The translations under genes and the position numbers were made by a program. Positions 1-8,920 of a stretch of DNA of 42,194 nt are shown here, piece after piece (position 1 is the stretch's first letter; each line of letters starts with the position of its first letter). Where the stretch lies: positions 12,721-54,914 of the forward strand of contig JAPYOT010000004.1 in NCBI GenBank assembly GCA_029938045.1, written 5' to 3'. A model generated the notes under the pieces. The model searched no databases. It saw nothing but the letters and a program-made list of their open reading frames with translations, and was not told where the DNA came from. The DNA comes from Fidelibacterota bacterium. Lineage in GTDB: Bacteria > Fidelibacterota > Marinisomatia > Marinisomatales > TCS55.

Positions 1-1
1 A

Positions 2-835
2 CCAGAAGTACAAAAAATAAATAGACCAGAACGCGTTAATACCAAAAAGAAAAAGAAATTAAAGTCCAAAAAGAAAAAAATTAAAAAAGATAGAAATTTG
101 CTTCAACCAGCACTATATATATTTTTCTTCACCGTCCTATCCATTATGCTAACTTATGATCAAAAACCTGAACTGTTTGATTTTGTATATTTTAAAAACG
201 TTAATCAAAAATCAGGAATTTTAATTGCACCAGATTCTGGTATCGTGCCAATTGCGGTACAAAAGGATGAACCACCTAAATCTAAAATTCCAAAGTTCGT
301 GATTAATTCCCAAAGTTTAATATCCGTTGCAAGCCGAACGCTGCAAATGACTGGTTCACGACATATCACTTTATTATCCATTGGAGGGGGTCGAATGGAT
401 TTAGAATTGGTTGGAGACAAAACAATGGATGCGCCCATAGACTCTCTGGGTGATGTTTTGAACTATTCACTTCGGCAGGTGGGAACGGATAGTCTTTTTA
501 AACATGGTTATTTAGTTAATTATTCAATTATAAATAAACCATTGAAACATTCAAATATAGAGATTGAAGCACTAAAATCAATGGTTTCAAATATTGAATT
601 TTCTTTCATAAAAGTACTGGAACCGATTGAAAGGGAGGGTCAGGTTCAAACGCCTATAATCGTTAAAATAAGTGGTGTGGATCATATCAATGATATTTTG
701 CTTAAATTATCTGTCTCAGGGGGAAATCTGGCTTTAGAAAAATTCGTTTATATTAGTGAATCTGAAAATATAAATCAATCTGCCATATTTTATATTTCAC
801 TATTTCCTCCTCATAATTCAGACGTACAGGAGTAA
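2..835 (+). CDS. Membrane-anchored protein of unknown function, 5' end outside window
   Basis: The reading frame is open from base 2. A TTG at 98 could serve as a start, but the upstream codons encode a lysine-rich stretch that leads directly into the membrane segment, so the gene most likely begins before the window. The visible 277 residues have a basic N-terminal tail, one hydrophobic helix (about residues 35-52) and an extracytoplasmic C-terminal domain of about 220 residues with no cysteines or catalytic motif that I recognise. The topology (cytoplasmic basic tail, one helix, small domain) and the alternating beta/alpha look of the last 80 residues faintly recall PilO/GspM-type pilus or secretion assembly proteins, but this is a guess. 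It ends 3 bases before rsmD, so the two are probably cotranscribed. Confidence 0.7.
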   Translation, partial: PEVQKINRPERVNTKKKKKLKSKKKKIKKDRNLLQPALYIFFFTVLSIMLTYDQKPELFDFVYFKNVNQKSGILIAPDSGIVPIAVQKDEPPKSKIPKFVINSQSLISVASRTLQMTGSRHITLLSIGGGRMDLELVGDKTMDAPIDSLGDVLNYSLRQVGTDSLFKHGYLVNYSIINKPLKHSNIEIEALKSMVSNIEFSFIKVLEPIEREGQVQTPIIVKISGVDHINDILLKLSVSGGNLALEKFVYISESENINQSAIFYISLFPPHNSDVQE

Positions 836-838
836 TTT

Positions 839-1351
839 ATGCAAATTCACGCCGGCCGGTATAAAGGCCGTCGGATTAAAACGGTGGCTAACGTATCATA
901 TCGTCCCACAATGGCGCTTGTCCGAAAAAGCTTGTTTGATATTCTCGGTGATTTGACTGGGTATCACGTGTTAGATTTATTTTCTGGTTCAGGAATACTT
1001 GGATTTGAGGCGGCCAGCAGAGGAGCGAAATCAGTGACATTTGTTGAAAACAGCATGAGGATTAATTCCTTATTAAAAATAAATGGATCATTTTTTAAAA
1101 AGACTGATGTTAATTATGTTCGAATGGATGCATTGAAGTTTCTGAAACAATCTAATTGTTTTGATTTAATTCTTGCCGACCCACCTTATGAATACGACCA
1201 ATTTGATTTGTTGATTGAATCATGTATAAATCAGTTAAATGAAAATCGGTTTTTTATACTTGAATCTTCCCTCCAAACGTATTCAATTCCACCTGTAAGA
1301 GTAAAGAAATATGGCGACACTCAACTATCATTTTGGAAAAAAGAACAATGA
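839..1351 (+). CDS. rsmD: 16S rRNA (guanine(966)-N2)-methyltransferase RsmD
   Basis: A 170-residue SAM-dependent methyltransferase expected to methylate N2 of G966 in 16S rRNA of the small subunit. The N-terminus has the family signature AGRYKGRRIK. The SAM-binding loop is VLDLFSGSGILGFEA (about residues 43-57), and the N6/N2-methyltransferase catalytic motif DPPY is at residues 114-117. The length is slightly under the usual 180-200. An AGGAG-like site lies just upstream of the ATG. The stop codon overlaps the start of coaD in an ATGA arrangement, the classical rsmD-coaD pair. Confidence 0.93.
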   Translation: MQIHAGRYKGRRIKTVANVSYRPTMALVRKSLFDILGDLTGYHVLDLFSGSGILGFEAASRGAKSVTFVENSMRINSLLKINGSFFKKTDVNYVRMDALKFLKQSNCFDLILADPPYEYDQFDLLIESCINQLNENRFFILESSLQTYSIPPVRVKKYGDTQLSFWKKEQ

Positions 1352-1827
1352 GAACTATTATATATCCCGGCACATTTGACCCCATTCACTGTGGTCATAT
1401 TGATATTGCAGAGCGCGCATCAGTATTATTTGATAAGGTTATATTCGCCATTGCAGTTAATTCAGAAAAGAATCCATTGTTTACAGCAAAGGAACGAATT
1501 GATTTAGTATTGGGGGCCACAACACACCTTTCAAATGTTGAAGCATACTCAATTGATGGACTAGTGGCTGATTTTGCCCGAGAAAAAAATGCAGTCGCAT
1601 TGATTAGAGGTCTTCGCCATGTATCCGATTTTGAATTTGAATTTCAAATGGCTACAATGAATCATCATTTAAATTCTGATGTTTCAACCCTCCTGATGGT
1701 AACCTCAGAAAATTTTATTCATATTAATTCAACTGTTGTCAAAGATGTGGCACGTCTCAAAGGTAATATATCAAAATTTGTCCCGTCGAATGTTATGGCA
1801 AAATTGAACGAAAAATATTCTCAATAA
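1348..1827 (+). CDS. coaD: Phosphopantetheine adenylyltransferase CoaD
   Basis: Catalyses the fourth step of coenzyme A synthesis, transferring AMP from ATP to 4'-phosphopantetheine. The nucleotidyltransferase motif TFDPIHCGH is at residues 9-17, giving the HxGH-type ATP site (His14 to His17). ALIRGLRHVSDFEFE and the C-terminal NSTVVKDVARLKG stretch (the ISSTxVK-type motif) also match. I chose the ATG at 1348: it gives 159 residues, the typical family length, and overlaps the rsmD stop by 4 bases. A longer TTG-initiated form from 1333 would add five residues not seen in the family. Confidence 0.95.
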   Translation: MRTIIYPGTFDPIHCGHIDIAERASVLFDKVIFAIAVNSEKNPLFTAKERIDLVLGATTHLSNVEAYSIDGLVADFAREKNAVALIRGLRHVSDFEFEFQMATMNHHLNSDVSTLLMVTSENFIHINSTVVKDVARLKGNISKFVPSNVMAKLNEKYSQ

Positions 1828-1920
1828 TTATTTTATTTTATTTTTGTAACATTATCGATAATACTAATTCTCGGTTTTCTGTAAATTCCACACCTGTTTT
1901 TTTAGGACAAAACAAACCAA

Positions 1921-2181
1921 ATGCCTACTTACGATTATAAATGTGAAAATTGTGACCATATGTTTGAATACTTTCAGGCAATGTCTGATCTACTATTAAA
2001 AAAATGTCCTGAATGTAGTGGAAAAATACGTCGATTGGTTAGTGGTGGCTCCGGTCTCATTTTTAAAGGGAGTGGGTTTTATCTCACCGATTATGCTAAA
2101 AAGAATTCAAATGACAAAAAAACAGAAAAGCCAACAAAAACAGAAAAAAAGAAGGCCGTGAATGAAAGTACAAAATCATGA
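1921..2181 (+). CDS. FmdB-family zinc ribbon protein
   Basis: An 86-residue protein of the FmdB/CxxC_CXXC_SSSS family, named after a putative regulator of formamidase genes; the function is unproven in most bacteria. It starts [11 protein letters not shown] and holds two CxxC pairs (Cys8/Cys11 and Cys29/Cys32) that should bind one zinc. The conserved SGGSG...[10 protein letters not shown] segment follows, then a lysine/threonine-rich, probably disordered tail. The ATG is preceded by a poor ribosome site. The stop overlaps the icd start (ATGA), so the two are translationally coupled. A 93-base spacer separates it from coaD. Confidence 0.85.
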   Translation: MPTYDYKCENCDHMFEYFQAMSDLLLKKCPECSGKIRRLVSGGSGLIFKGSGFYLTDYAKKNSNDKKTEKPTKTEKKKAVNESTKS

Positions 2182-3410
2182 GTGTTGAGATTCAAGGTGA
2201 AAAAATATTATTTATAGATGGTCAATTAAGAGTACCAAATTGTCCTATTATTCCGTTTATCGAAGGGGATGGAATTGGCCCAGACATATGGAAAGCAGCT
2301 CAAGTTGTATTTGATGTAGCTATTGAAAAAGCCTATAATGGTGAAAGGGCTATTGCATGGAAGGAAGTTTATGCCGGTGAAAAAGCAAATGAACTTGTTG
2401 GGTCATGGCTTCCTGATGAAACTATCGACGTTTTGAAAGAATATCTAATCGCAATCAAAGGGCCATTGACCACACCGATTGGTGGTGGGTTCCGATCTTT
2501 AAATGTAGCTTTGCGGCAAATCCTTGATTTGTATGCCTGCGTTCGTCCCGTTAAATGGTTTGAAGGTGTCCCTTCGCCCGTTAAGGAGCCGGGCCTCGTG
2601 GATATGATTATTTTTCGTGAAAATACGGAAGATATTTATGCTGGAATTGAATGGATGCATGGGACGAAGGATGTGGAAAAGGTTAAATCGTTTTTAATAG
2701 ATGAAATGGGCGTAACAAATATTCGCTTTCCGAACACAGTTTCCATTGGACTCAAGCCTGTCTCGATTGAAGGTACAGAACGAATTGTAAAAGCAGCCAT
2801 GGATTTCGCAATTTCCCAATATAGGGACAGCGTTACCATCGTTCATAAAGGCAATATTATGAAATTCACAGAAGGAAAATTTAAAGAATGGGGGTATGAT
2901 TTAGTTAAACGTGATTATGGTGCTGTTGATTACGATGGAGGTCCTTGGCAAGTAATCGATAACAATGGGAAACAATTGATAATTAAAGATGTGATTGCTG
3001 ATGCATTTTTACAACAAATATTATTGCGCCCTGTGGAATATGATGTGATTGCAACGCTTAACTTGAATGGGGATTATATATCAGATGCATTGGCCGCCAT
3101 TGTGGGTGGGATTGGTATCGCTCCCGGGGCAAATATCAACTATATGACGGGTCATGCTATTTTTGAAGCCACCCACGGGACCGCACCGAAATATGCTGGA
3201 AAAGATATGGTGAACCCATCATCGGTTATATTATCCGGAGTCATGATGTTCGACCATTTGGGTTGGCCTAAAGCTGGCAAATTAATCACGCGGGGAATTC
3301 AAAAGGCAATTGAAGCAAAAACAGTTACGTATGATTTTCATAGGCTAATGGATGGGGCAACAAAAGTATCTTGCTCAGGTTTTGGTGAAGCGATTATTGC
3401 CAATATGTAA
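2178..3410 (+). CDS. icd: NADP-dependent isocitrate dehydrogenase
   Basis: TCA-cycle enzyme converting isocitrate to 2-oxoglutarate and CO2 with reduction of NADP. At 410 residues it matches the homodimeric E. coli-type family (416). The isocitrate phosphate loop reads [10 protein letters not shown], and [16 protein letters not shown] is the family signature. The residues that select NADP in the E. coli enzyme appear conserved: Lys-Tyr in GTAPKYAG, the following Val in KDMVNP, and Tyr and Arg in [15 protein letters not shown] use is therefore inferred. The start is fixed by the 4-base overlap with the fmdB-like gene. A strong terminator follows, so this is the end of a transcription unit. Confidence 0.95.
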   Translation: MSVEIQGEKILFIDGQLRVPNCPIIPFIEGDGIGPDIWKAAQVVFDVAIEKAYNGERAIAWKEVYAGEKANELVGSWLPDETIDVLKEYLIAIKGPLTTPIGGGFRSLNVALRQILDLYACVRPVKWFEGVPSPVKEPGLVDMIIFRENTEDIYAGIEWMHGTKDVEKVKSFLIDEMGVTNIRFPNTVSIGLKPVSIEGTERIVKAAMDFAISQYRDSVTIVHKGNIMKFTEGKFKEWGYDLVKRDYGAVDYDGGPWQVIDNNGKQLIIKDVIADAFLQQILLRPVEYDVIATLNLNGDYISDALAAIVGGIGIAPGANINYMTGHAIFEATHGTAPKYAGKDMVNPSSVILSGVMMFDHLGWPKAGKLITRGIQKAIEAKTVTYDFHRLMDGATKVSCSGFGEAIIANM

Positions 3411-3435
3411 TAGCATGACTATTGTTTTTCAAAAG

Positions 3436-3468
3436 AAAAGGTGTGTAACATTATTGCGCACCTTTTTT
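3436..3468 (+). terminator. Rho-independent terminator after icd
   Basis: The left arm AAAAGGTGTGT (3436-3446) pairs with the right arm GCGCACCTTTT (3456-3466) over 11 positions, two of them G-U, across a 9-base loop. A run of six T includes the end of the right arm. It lies 25 bases after the icd stop and before obgE, so it separates the two units. Confidence 0.8.
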
Positions 3469-3489
3469 ATTTCAAAAATTTGATTAATA

Positions 3490-4464
3490 ATGTTTATTGA
3501 TTATACCAAAGTAGAACTAAAAGCCGGCAATGGCGGTAAAGGGTGTGTATCATTCCGTAGGGAAAAGTATGTTTCAAAAGGGGGACCTGACGGCGGAAAT
3601 GGCGGAAGTGGCGGCTATATTACTGCAGTAGCTGACACCAACCTCCATACACTACAAGATGTCCGTTATGCCAGGATTTACAATGCAAAAAATGGAGCCC
3701 CCGGTTCTTCTGGGTTAAAATCGGGAAAGAATGGTGAAAATATTCAGATAAGAGTTCCTGTAGGTACAATCATTAGAGATGTTGAATCCAATAATATTGT
3801 GGCAGATCTTGTTGAACCAAAACAAGCGATAGTTATTTGTGCAGGCGGGAAAGGGGGAAGGGGAAATGTCAATTTTAAATCTTCAACAAAACAAACTCCA
3901 AGATATGCGCAATCAGGTTTACCCGGCGAATTTGGTCATTTTGAATTTGAACTAAAAATATTAGCCGATGTGGGTTTGGTTGGATATCCGAATGCAGGTA
4001 AATCAACATTGTTATCCGTTTTATCAAAAGCGAAACCAAAGATTGCCGATTATCCCTTTACAACGTTGGAACCCCACTTAGGGATTGTAAAAACTGGTGA
4101 ATATAAATCATTTCTTATGGCTGATATACCGGGGCTCATAGAAGGGGCAAGTGTAGGAAAAGGATTGGGACATCAGTTTTTACGTCATATAGAAAGAAAC
4201 CGCGTGCTACTATTTTTAATTGATGGGACAGAACCTGAACCGGCTGTTGCCTTTAATTCCCTGAAAAATGAGTTAAAAACATTTAATAAAGCACTCATGA
4301 TGAAACCCATCTTGTTGGTACGCACAAAAGAAGATATTCTTGGCGATATTGACCAATCAAAATGGGATGTTATTCCAGAATACGCTATGGGAATTTCAGC
4401 AGTGACGGGTAAAGGATTAACGGGATTAGTTCGAGAGATTTCAATTCGTTTAGATGAAGCATAA
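3490..4464 (+). CDS. obgE: GTPase ObgE/CgtA (short form)
   Basis: Essential GTPase that associates with the large ribosomal subunit and links ribosome maturation to stress responses. The N-terminal Obg fold is glycine-rich (residues 1-157, with GGNGGKG- and GGPDGGNGGSGG-like repeats). The G domain follows: G1 GYPNAGKST, G2 with YPFTTLEPHLG, G3 DIPGLIEGA. The G4 region is degenerate-looking (VRTKED instead of NKxD), and the SAVTGKG stretch is G5. At 324 residues it ends right after the G domain and lacks the C-terminal OCT extension found in B. subtilis and some others. The stop overlaps the dprA start. Confidence 0.94.
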   Translation: MFIDYTKVELKAGNGGKGCVSFRREKYVSKGGPDGGNGGSGGYITAVADTNLHTLQDVRYARIYNAKNGAPGSSGLKSGKNGENIQIRVPVGTIIRDVESNNIVADLVEPKQAIVICAGGKGGRGNVNFKSSTKQTPRYAQSGLPGEFGHFEFELKILADVGLVGYPNAGKSTLLSVLSKAKPKIADYPFTTLEPHLGIVKTGEYKSFLMADIPGLIEGASVGKGLGHQFLRHIERNRVLLFLIDGTEPEPAVAFNSLKNELKTFNKALMMKPILLVRTKEDILGDIDQSKWDVIPEYAMGISAVTGKGLTGLVREISIRLDEA

Positions 4465-5548
4465 TTCACTCATTCGCATACTTAATCTTTTGTCCGTTAA
4501 GGGGGTAGGACCGCAACGGGTCCGGTTTATTATTTCATATTTTGGGGTAAATACAGACTATTTCACCCTCTCATCTGAGGCATTATGCAAAGCACCGGGG
4601 ATTGATCTTAAAATAGCACGATCTATCCGTCAATTCAATGATTGGGATTACGGAAAAAAAGAATTTGATCGCACGAATAGTGTGGGTGCACACATCATTT
4701 CTTTTTGGGATGAGGAATACCCCAAACTTTTAAAGAAAATTTATGATCCGCCCGTTTTGCTTTATGTAAAAGGGATACCCTTGCAAACTGAAATGGATTG
4801 TATCGGTGTTGTGGGTACAAGAAACATTACACCTTATGGGAAAAAAATCACATTATCCGTCGTTTCTAATATGGTTTCCTCTGGTTTAGTTATCGTTAGT
4901 GGATTGGCCAGAGGAGTGGATAGTGTTGCTCATCGTAAAACGGTGAGTGAGGGTGGTAAAACTATTGCGGTTCTTGGGAATGGGATTGATTTTATTTATC
5001 CTTCAGAAAATAAAAAATTATCAGAGATGATTATGGAAAAAGGATCCGTTATTAGTGAATTCTCAATTGGCACCCAACCAAATGCAGGGAATTTCCCTCA
5101 GCGAAATCGAATAATCAGTGGATTAAGTCATGGAACAATTGTGATTGAAGCAGGGAACCGCAGCGGTGCAATTTTAACAGCACTGAACGCCGTGGACCAA
5201 AATAGAGAAGTATTCGCCGTCCCAGGTCGATTGACCGATAAAATGAGTGTAGGATGCAATCGATTAATACGAAACGGTGCGATTCCCGTGGAGTCGGGAG
5301 ATCAAATATTGAATCATATTACGAACCAATTATTTTCACCGAAAGATTCGATCCAGCAAAAAATGAAACTCCACCTGACAAAGGAGGAACATGCACTTAT
5401 TGACTTATTAGAAGATGATCCATTATATATCGATGATATTGTTTCGAAGGGTGAGATAGAAATAACTCAGGCATTGACCTTGCTGTTGAAATTGGAATTG
5501 AAGGGTGCGGTGGTTCAATTAAGCGGTAAACAATTTGCACGCGCATAG
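4454..5548 (+). CDS. dprA: DNA processing protein DprA/Smf
   Basis: DprA binds incoming single-stranded DNA and loads RecA during natural transformation; it is also widespread in bacteria not known to be competent. The 364 residues show an N-terminal helical HhH/SAM-like domain (about 1-65), the Rossmann-like DprA core with GVVGTRNITPYG, IVSGLARGVDSVAHR and LGNGIDFIYPSENKKL, and PGRLTDKMSVGCNRLIRNGA near residue 265. A C-terminal winged-helix (DML1-like) domain covers roughly 305-362. The ATG lies 11 bases inside the end of obgE, implying coupled translation. No other competence gene is visible here. Confidence 0.94.
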   Translation: MKHNSLIRILNLLSVKGVGPQRVRFIISYFGVNTDYFTLSSEALCKAPGIDLKIARSIRQFNDWDYGKKEFDRTNSVGAHIISFWDEEYPKLLKKIYDPPVLLYVKGIPLQTEMDCIGVVGTRNITPYGKKITLSVVSNMVSSGLVIVSGLARGVDSVAHRKTVSEGGKTIAVLGNGIDFIYPSENKKLSEMIMEKGSVISEFSIGTQPNAGNFPQRNRIISGLSHGTIVIEAGNRSGAILTALNAVDQNREVFAVPGRLTDKMSVGCNRLIRNGAIPVESGDQILNHITNQLFSPKDSIQQKMKLHLTKEEHALIDLLEDDPLYIDDIVSKGEIEITQALTLLLKLELKGAVVQLSGKQFARA

Positions 5549-5614
5549 GTTATTTTATTTCCCGCATAAATACAGTAATTTCAAGGGTATTTTTTAAACA
5601 TATTCACCCAATTT

Positions 5615-5703
5615 GGAGGGGTGGCCGAGCGGCTTAAGGCGGCACCCTGCTAAGGTGTTTTAGGTGAAATATCCTAACGTGGGTTCGAATCCCACCCCCT
5701 CCG
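5615..5703 (+). tRNA. tRNA-Ser (anticodon GCT)
   Basis: The acceptor stem GGAGGGG (5615-5621) pairs with CCCCTCC (5696-5702), with discriminator G at 5703 as expected for serine. The anticodon loop is CTGCTAA with GCT at 5649-5651, reading AGC/AGU. A long variable arm (about 5659-5678) and the T-arm GTGGG-TTCGAAT-CCCAC confirm a class II tRNA. CCA is not encoded. The total is 89 bases. Confidence 0.96.
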
Positions 5704-5710
5704 CATAAAT

Positions 5711-5741
5711 AAAAGAACCTCAGCGTAATGAAGCTCTTTTT
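5711..5741 (+). terminator. Probable terminator after tRNA-Ser
   Basis: AAAAGA (5711-5716) pairs with TCTTTT (5735-5740), with an inner imperfect CCTCA/TGAAG pairing and one more T. It sits 7 bases after the tRNA. The stem is AU-rich and interrupted, so confidence is moderate. Confidence 0.45.
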
Positions 5742-5789
5742 ATCCTTGATTAAAAGAGAACCTATGCCCAAGAAAAAATATCTGATTTA

Positions 5790-6470
5790 ATGCGCCACCA
5801 ACATTTATTCCTCATTAAACTGCCTCGTGTTGCCTGTATTTTATTTATTCTATTATTTATCTTGGCCATGATTATGTATGCAGGAGGTACCCTAAATAAT
5901 CCTGAAAGTATAGGGTATTCCTTCTCAAAAAACTTTTTTAGTGACTTAGGGAAATTCACAAGTGAAAATATAATTTCTGCCATAATGTTTAATTTAAGTT
6001 TAATTATCTGTGGATTATCCTTCGCTGCATACTTTTTTTATTTTACCAAATTGTTTAACGAAAATACATTAATTAATATTTTAGCGATGGTTGGATCCTT
6101 TGCGGGAGTAATAGGATCTATATGTTTTATCGGTGTTGGTTTGACACCCCATAACCTTTTTCTGGATCTACACATAGTTTTCGTTAACTGGGCATTTCGT
6201 TTCTTTTTAGTCACAGGCATAATGCTTTCTATTGCATTATATAAGGATAAACGGTTTGAAAATCAATTTGCGAACGGGTACCTTATTTTTGCAATTTTCA
6301 CATTTTTATATGTGTTGGTGTTGGAATTGGCACCGGACCCAAAAATTTCTGATTTTGCATTAGTATTCAACGTGGTTTCTCAAAAATTTATTGTTTTTAC
6401 ATTTATATTGTCAATTTTATATCAAACGGCTGGCAATTCGAAATTACTCGCCAACCATTCGAACGAATAA
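5790..6470 (+). CDS. Six-helix membrane protein, DUF998-like
   Basis: A 226-residue integral membrane protein with about six hydrophobic helices (near residues 13-32, 63-85, 97-118, 130-149, 160-178, 191-211). The pattern of FFSDLG after helix 1, small-residue-rich helices with GVIGSICFIGVGLTPHN, and a following LDLH resembles the DUF998 family, whose function is unknown. The helix 3-4 hairpin with the P-H-N and D-L-H motifs may form a conserved periplasmic or cytoplasmic site. No signal peptide is evident apart from helix 1. It is flanked by tRNA-Ser and a peptidase gene 44 bases away. The function cannot be stated. Confidence 0.7.
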   Translation: MRHQHLFLIKLPRVACILFILLFILAMIMYAGGTLNNPESIGYSFSKNFFSDLGKFTSENIISAIMFNLSLIICGLSFAAYFFYFTKLFNENTLINILAMVGSFAGVIGSICFIGVGLTPHNLFLDLHIVFVNWAFRFFLVTGIMLSIALYKDKRFENQFANGYLIFAIFTFLYVLVLELAPDPKISDFALVFNVVSQKFIVFTFILSILYQTAGNSKLLANHSNE

Positions 6471-6514
6471 CCCATTTTTAAATCATCATAAAAAACATTT
6501 TAAAGGAACATTTC

Positions 6515-8206
6515 ATGGTAATGAAAAGATTTCAATCGCTATTGCTCATATTTATTTTACTTATAGGATGCGAAAAACCTTTGGAAGGATGGAATAGATA
6601 TGTCCATTCGGAAGATGCATTCAACGCGCAGAAAGCCATCACAGGACAAAGGTTGAGACAACATATCGCAACATTGGCATCGGATGAATTTGAGGGACGT
6701 TTCCCCGGTACTATTGGTGAAGAATTAACGGTAGATTATTTATCAAAAACTTTTGAAGAGTTAGGTCTGCTACCAGGAAACCCCAACGGTACGTGGATCC
6801 AAAATGCGACCATGACGGGCGTGGTATCTGAATACAAAGCGCAATTCCTTACGGAAGAAGAGCGATGGGTGATGAATGCTGGTGTTGATATTGTTGGGAA
6901 TTCATATCAGACCCAAGAGAAAGTAGATATTAAAAAAGCTGAATTAGTTTTTTGTGGGTATGGCATTAATGCGCCTGAATACAACTGGAATGACTTTGAA
7001 GGAGTTGACGTTAAAGGAAAAGTAATTGTCGTACTTGTAAGTGATCCTCCAATCATGAAAAATGGAGAAATGGATGATTCTATGTTTGGTGGCAAAGCCA
7101 TGACTTACTATGGCCGTTGGTCCTATAAGTTTGAAGAAGGGCTAAGGCAAGGAGCTGCGGGCGTGTTGGTCGTTCATGAGACGCAGCCCGCAGGATATCC
7201 ATTTGCTGTCCTGCAGGGCGGATATGACGGTGAACAACTCATGATTGAAAATCCCAATGTAACACCTTTGGCATTTCAAGGATGGATTCCACTGTCATCT
7301 GTAGAAAAATTATTTCAAATGAGCGGGATGAATTATCAAGAATCAAAGGCAGCAGCCGTTCGTTCAGATTTTAAAGCTGTAGCGCTAAAAGCTACATTTA
7401 CGAGCAAAATGACCAATTCCGTACGGAGATTTGATTCTAATAATATTGTGGCTAAATATGAAGGGAACGATCCTGAATTGAAGGATGAATATATTATTTA
7501 TACGTCTCACTGGGATCATTTGGGGAAAAACACAAAATTAGAGGGAGATCAAATTTATAATGGTGCAAATGATAATGCATCAGGTACGGGCATTATTATG
7601 AATATTGCTGAAGCATTCTCAAAACTAAAGAATGGATCCAAGCGGAGTATTCTATTCCTTGCTGTAACCGCAGAGGAGCAGGGTTTGCTCGGTGCCACCT
7701 ATTATAGTATTAATCCTCTTGTTCCATTAGAGAAGACGGTTGCCGTAATGAATATCGATGCAATGGGAAACACTTATGGTAAAACAAAAGATTTGATTGT
7801 TGTGGGTAAAGGCAATTCAGAATTGGATGTTGTATTAGAATATGCTGCGGCCCAAGATGGAAAATATCTAATTCCGGATGCTGAGCCGGAAAAGGGATTT
7901 TATTATCGTTCGGATCATTTTGCTTTTGCAAAGCAAGGGGTTCCTGCCCTGTATGTAGATGGAGGTTTAGATGTTGTTGGGAAAGGGAAGGACTATGGTC
8001 ACCAGAAAAAGGATGAATACACGAGCATTGATTATCATGCTGTCTCAGACGAAATAAAAGATGATTGGGATTTTTCCGGAATGGTAGAAGATGCGCGAAT
8101 ACTATTTCGAGTTGGGTATTCAATTGGGCAACATAATGAATGGCCACAATGGCGTGAGGGGACTGAATTTAAAGCCACCAGGGAGGCTATGTTAAAATCG
8201 AAGTAA
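6515..8206 (+). CDS. M28-family zinc metallopeptidase, lipoprotein
   Basis: A predicted secreted, lipid-anchored aminopeptidase-like enzyme of 563 residues. The N-terminus is a lipoprotein signal (MVMKRFQSLLLIFILLIGC) with lipobox LIGC. A PA (protease-associated) domain insert occupies roughly 115-290. The M28 catalytic domain holds the expected two-zinc ligands: His332 and Asp334 in SHWDH, Asp in NGANDNASG, the Glu-Glu pair in TAEEQGLLG, Asp in NIDAMG, and a late His in YRSDHFAF. The start is set by AAAGGA (6502-6507), 7 bases before the ATG. It probably digests peptides in the periplasm or at the outer membrane; the substrate is unknown. It is convergent with the bolA-like gene, with one base between them. 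Confidence 0.9.
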   Translation: MVMKRFQSLLLIFILLIGCEKPLEGWNRYVHSEDAFNAQKAITGQRLRQHIATLASDEFEGRFPGTIGEELTVDYLSKTFEELGLLPGNPNGTWIQNATMTGVVSEYKAQFLTEEERWVMNAGVDIVGNSYQTQEKVDIKKAELVFCGYGINAPEYNWNDFEGVDVKGKVIVVLVSDPPIMKNGEMDDSMFGGKAMTYYGRWSYKFEEGLRQGAAGVLVVHETQPAGYPFAVLQGGYDGEQLMIENPNVTPLAFQGWIPLSSVEKLFQMSGMNYQESKAAAVRSDFKAVALKATFTSKMTNSVRRFDSNNIVAKYEGNDPELKDEYIIYTSHWDHLGKNTKLEGDQIYNGANDNASGTGIIMNIAEAFSKLKNGSKRSILFLAVTAEEQGLLGATYYSINPLVPLEKTVAVMNIDAMGNTYGKTKDLIVVGKGNSELDVVLEYAAAQDGKYLIPDAEPEKGFYYRSDHFAFAKQGVPALYVDGGLDVVGKGKDYGHQKKDEYTSIDYHAVSDEIKDDWDFSGMVEDARILFRVGYSIGQHNEWPQWREGTEFKATREAMLKSK

Positions 8207-8207
8207 T

Positions 8208-8486
8208 TTAGCGGACTTGATTTACCCATTCTTCAGAAGTATATGTTTTGATGCTTAGAGCATGAATTTCATTTTTTATTAAAGATCCCAACGCTTTATA
8301 AACCAACTGATGCCGGTCTAATAGCGGCATATCTTTGAATCCATCGGAAACCAATGTAATAGATAAATGGAGACCACCGTCAAAATTCCGATGATGAATA
8401 TGTTTGCCTGTTTTATCTCTAATGTCAAAATGAATTAGATCTATATATTCTGAAAGTTTATTTTTAATCGTTTCGGCAGCATTCAT
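8208..8486 (-). CDS. BolA-family protein
   Basis: A 92-residue BolA/IbaG-type protein. The family pairs with monothiol glutaredoxins in Fe-S cluster handling or acts as a regulator. The class II KH-like fold is shown by the motif around GGLHLSITLVSDGF, the basic-helix signature DRHQLVYKALGSLI, and the closing IHALSIKTYTSEEW. The loop before the GG motif carries His residues (KHIHHRNF) that could serve as cluster ligands. An AAAGGA-like site lies upstream of the ATG on the minus strand. It is divergent from the DUF1232-like gene with only 39 bases between, which must hold both promoters. Confidence 0.88.
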   Translation of the reverse strand: MNAAETIKNKLSEYIDLIHFDIRDKTGKHIHHRNFDGGLHLSITLVSDGFKDMPLLDRHQLVYKALGSLIKNEIHALSIKTYTSEEWVNQVR

Positions 8487-8525
8487 AATGATAATATTTC
8501 CTTTATTTTATCTAAATTTCAATTA

Positions 8526-8912
8526 ATGAAACCATCCAACGAATTCAAACTCACCCAAGAAGATAAAGTTAAATATGAAAAACGAATTTCAGAAATTGAC
8601 CTGAATGATATTCCCATGGTATTAAAAGAAATACCTCAAAAAATTGAAAAACTGGGATCTCATCCATCCCTACTCGACTACCAAATCAATTTAGTAACTG
8701 ATATCTCCAAATTAGTTAGTATTCTTAGAGATTTACCTGATTTAAAGCACAGTGTGCAAAAACGAATTGTTTTTGCACTAGAATATTTTTTGGAAGAATA
8801 TGATGAAATTCCGGACTGCTTACCCCAAATTGGATTATTGGACGACTATGTACTTGTGAGATGGGTTGTGGATGATATTATTTGCGATTACTCAGAATTA
8901 TTCACCGCCTAA
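8526..8912 (+). CDS. DUF1232-like (YkvA-related) small protein
   Basis: A 128-residue protein. The C-terminal part resembles the DUF1232/YkvA core: a helix ALEYFLEEYDEIPDCLP followed by QIGLLDDYVLVRWVVDD, matching the usual pattern of D-x-IPD-x-(I/L)P-x-IG-x-(L)DD. The N-terminal 60 residues are charged and helical and not recognisable. Unlike typical YkvA proteins there is no clear transmembrane segment. The biological role of the family is poorly known. It is divergent from bolA and convergent with the zinc-ribbon gene. Confidence 0.65.
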   Translation: MKPSNEFKLTQEDKVKYEKRISEIDLNDIPMVLKEIPQKIEKLGSHPSLLDYQINLVTDISKLVSILRDLPDLKHSVQKRIVFALEYFLEEYDEIPDCLPQIGLLDDYVLVRWVVDDIICDYSELFTA

Positions 8913-8920
8913 GCACATGA

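Noticed and set aside
7710-8147. 145-codon minus-strand frame inside the M28 peptidase gene
   Set aside because: It runs antisense to a well-conserved catalytic domain, is rich in His/Gln/Leu as expected for a shadow frame, and shows no motif.
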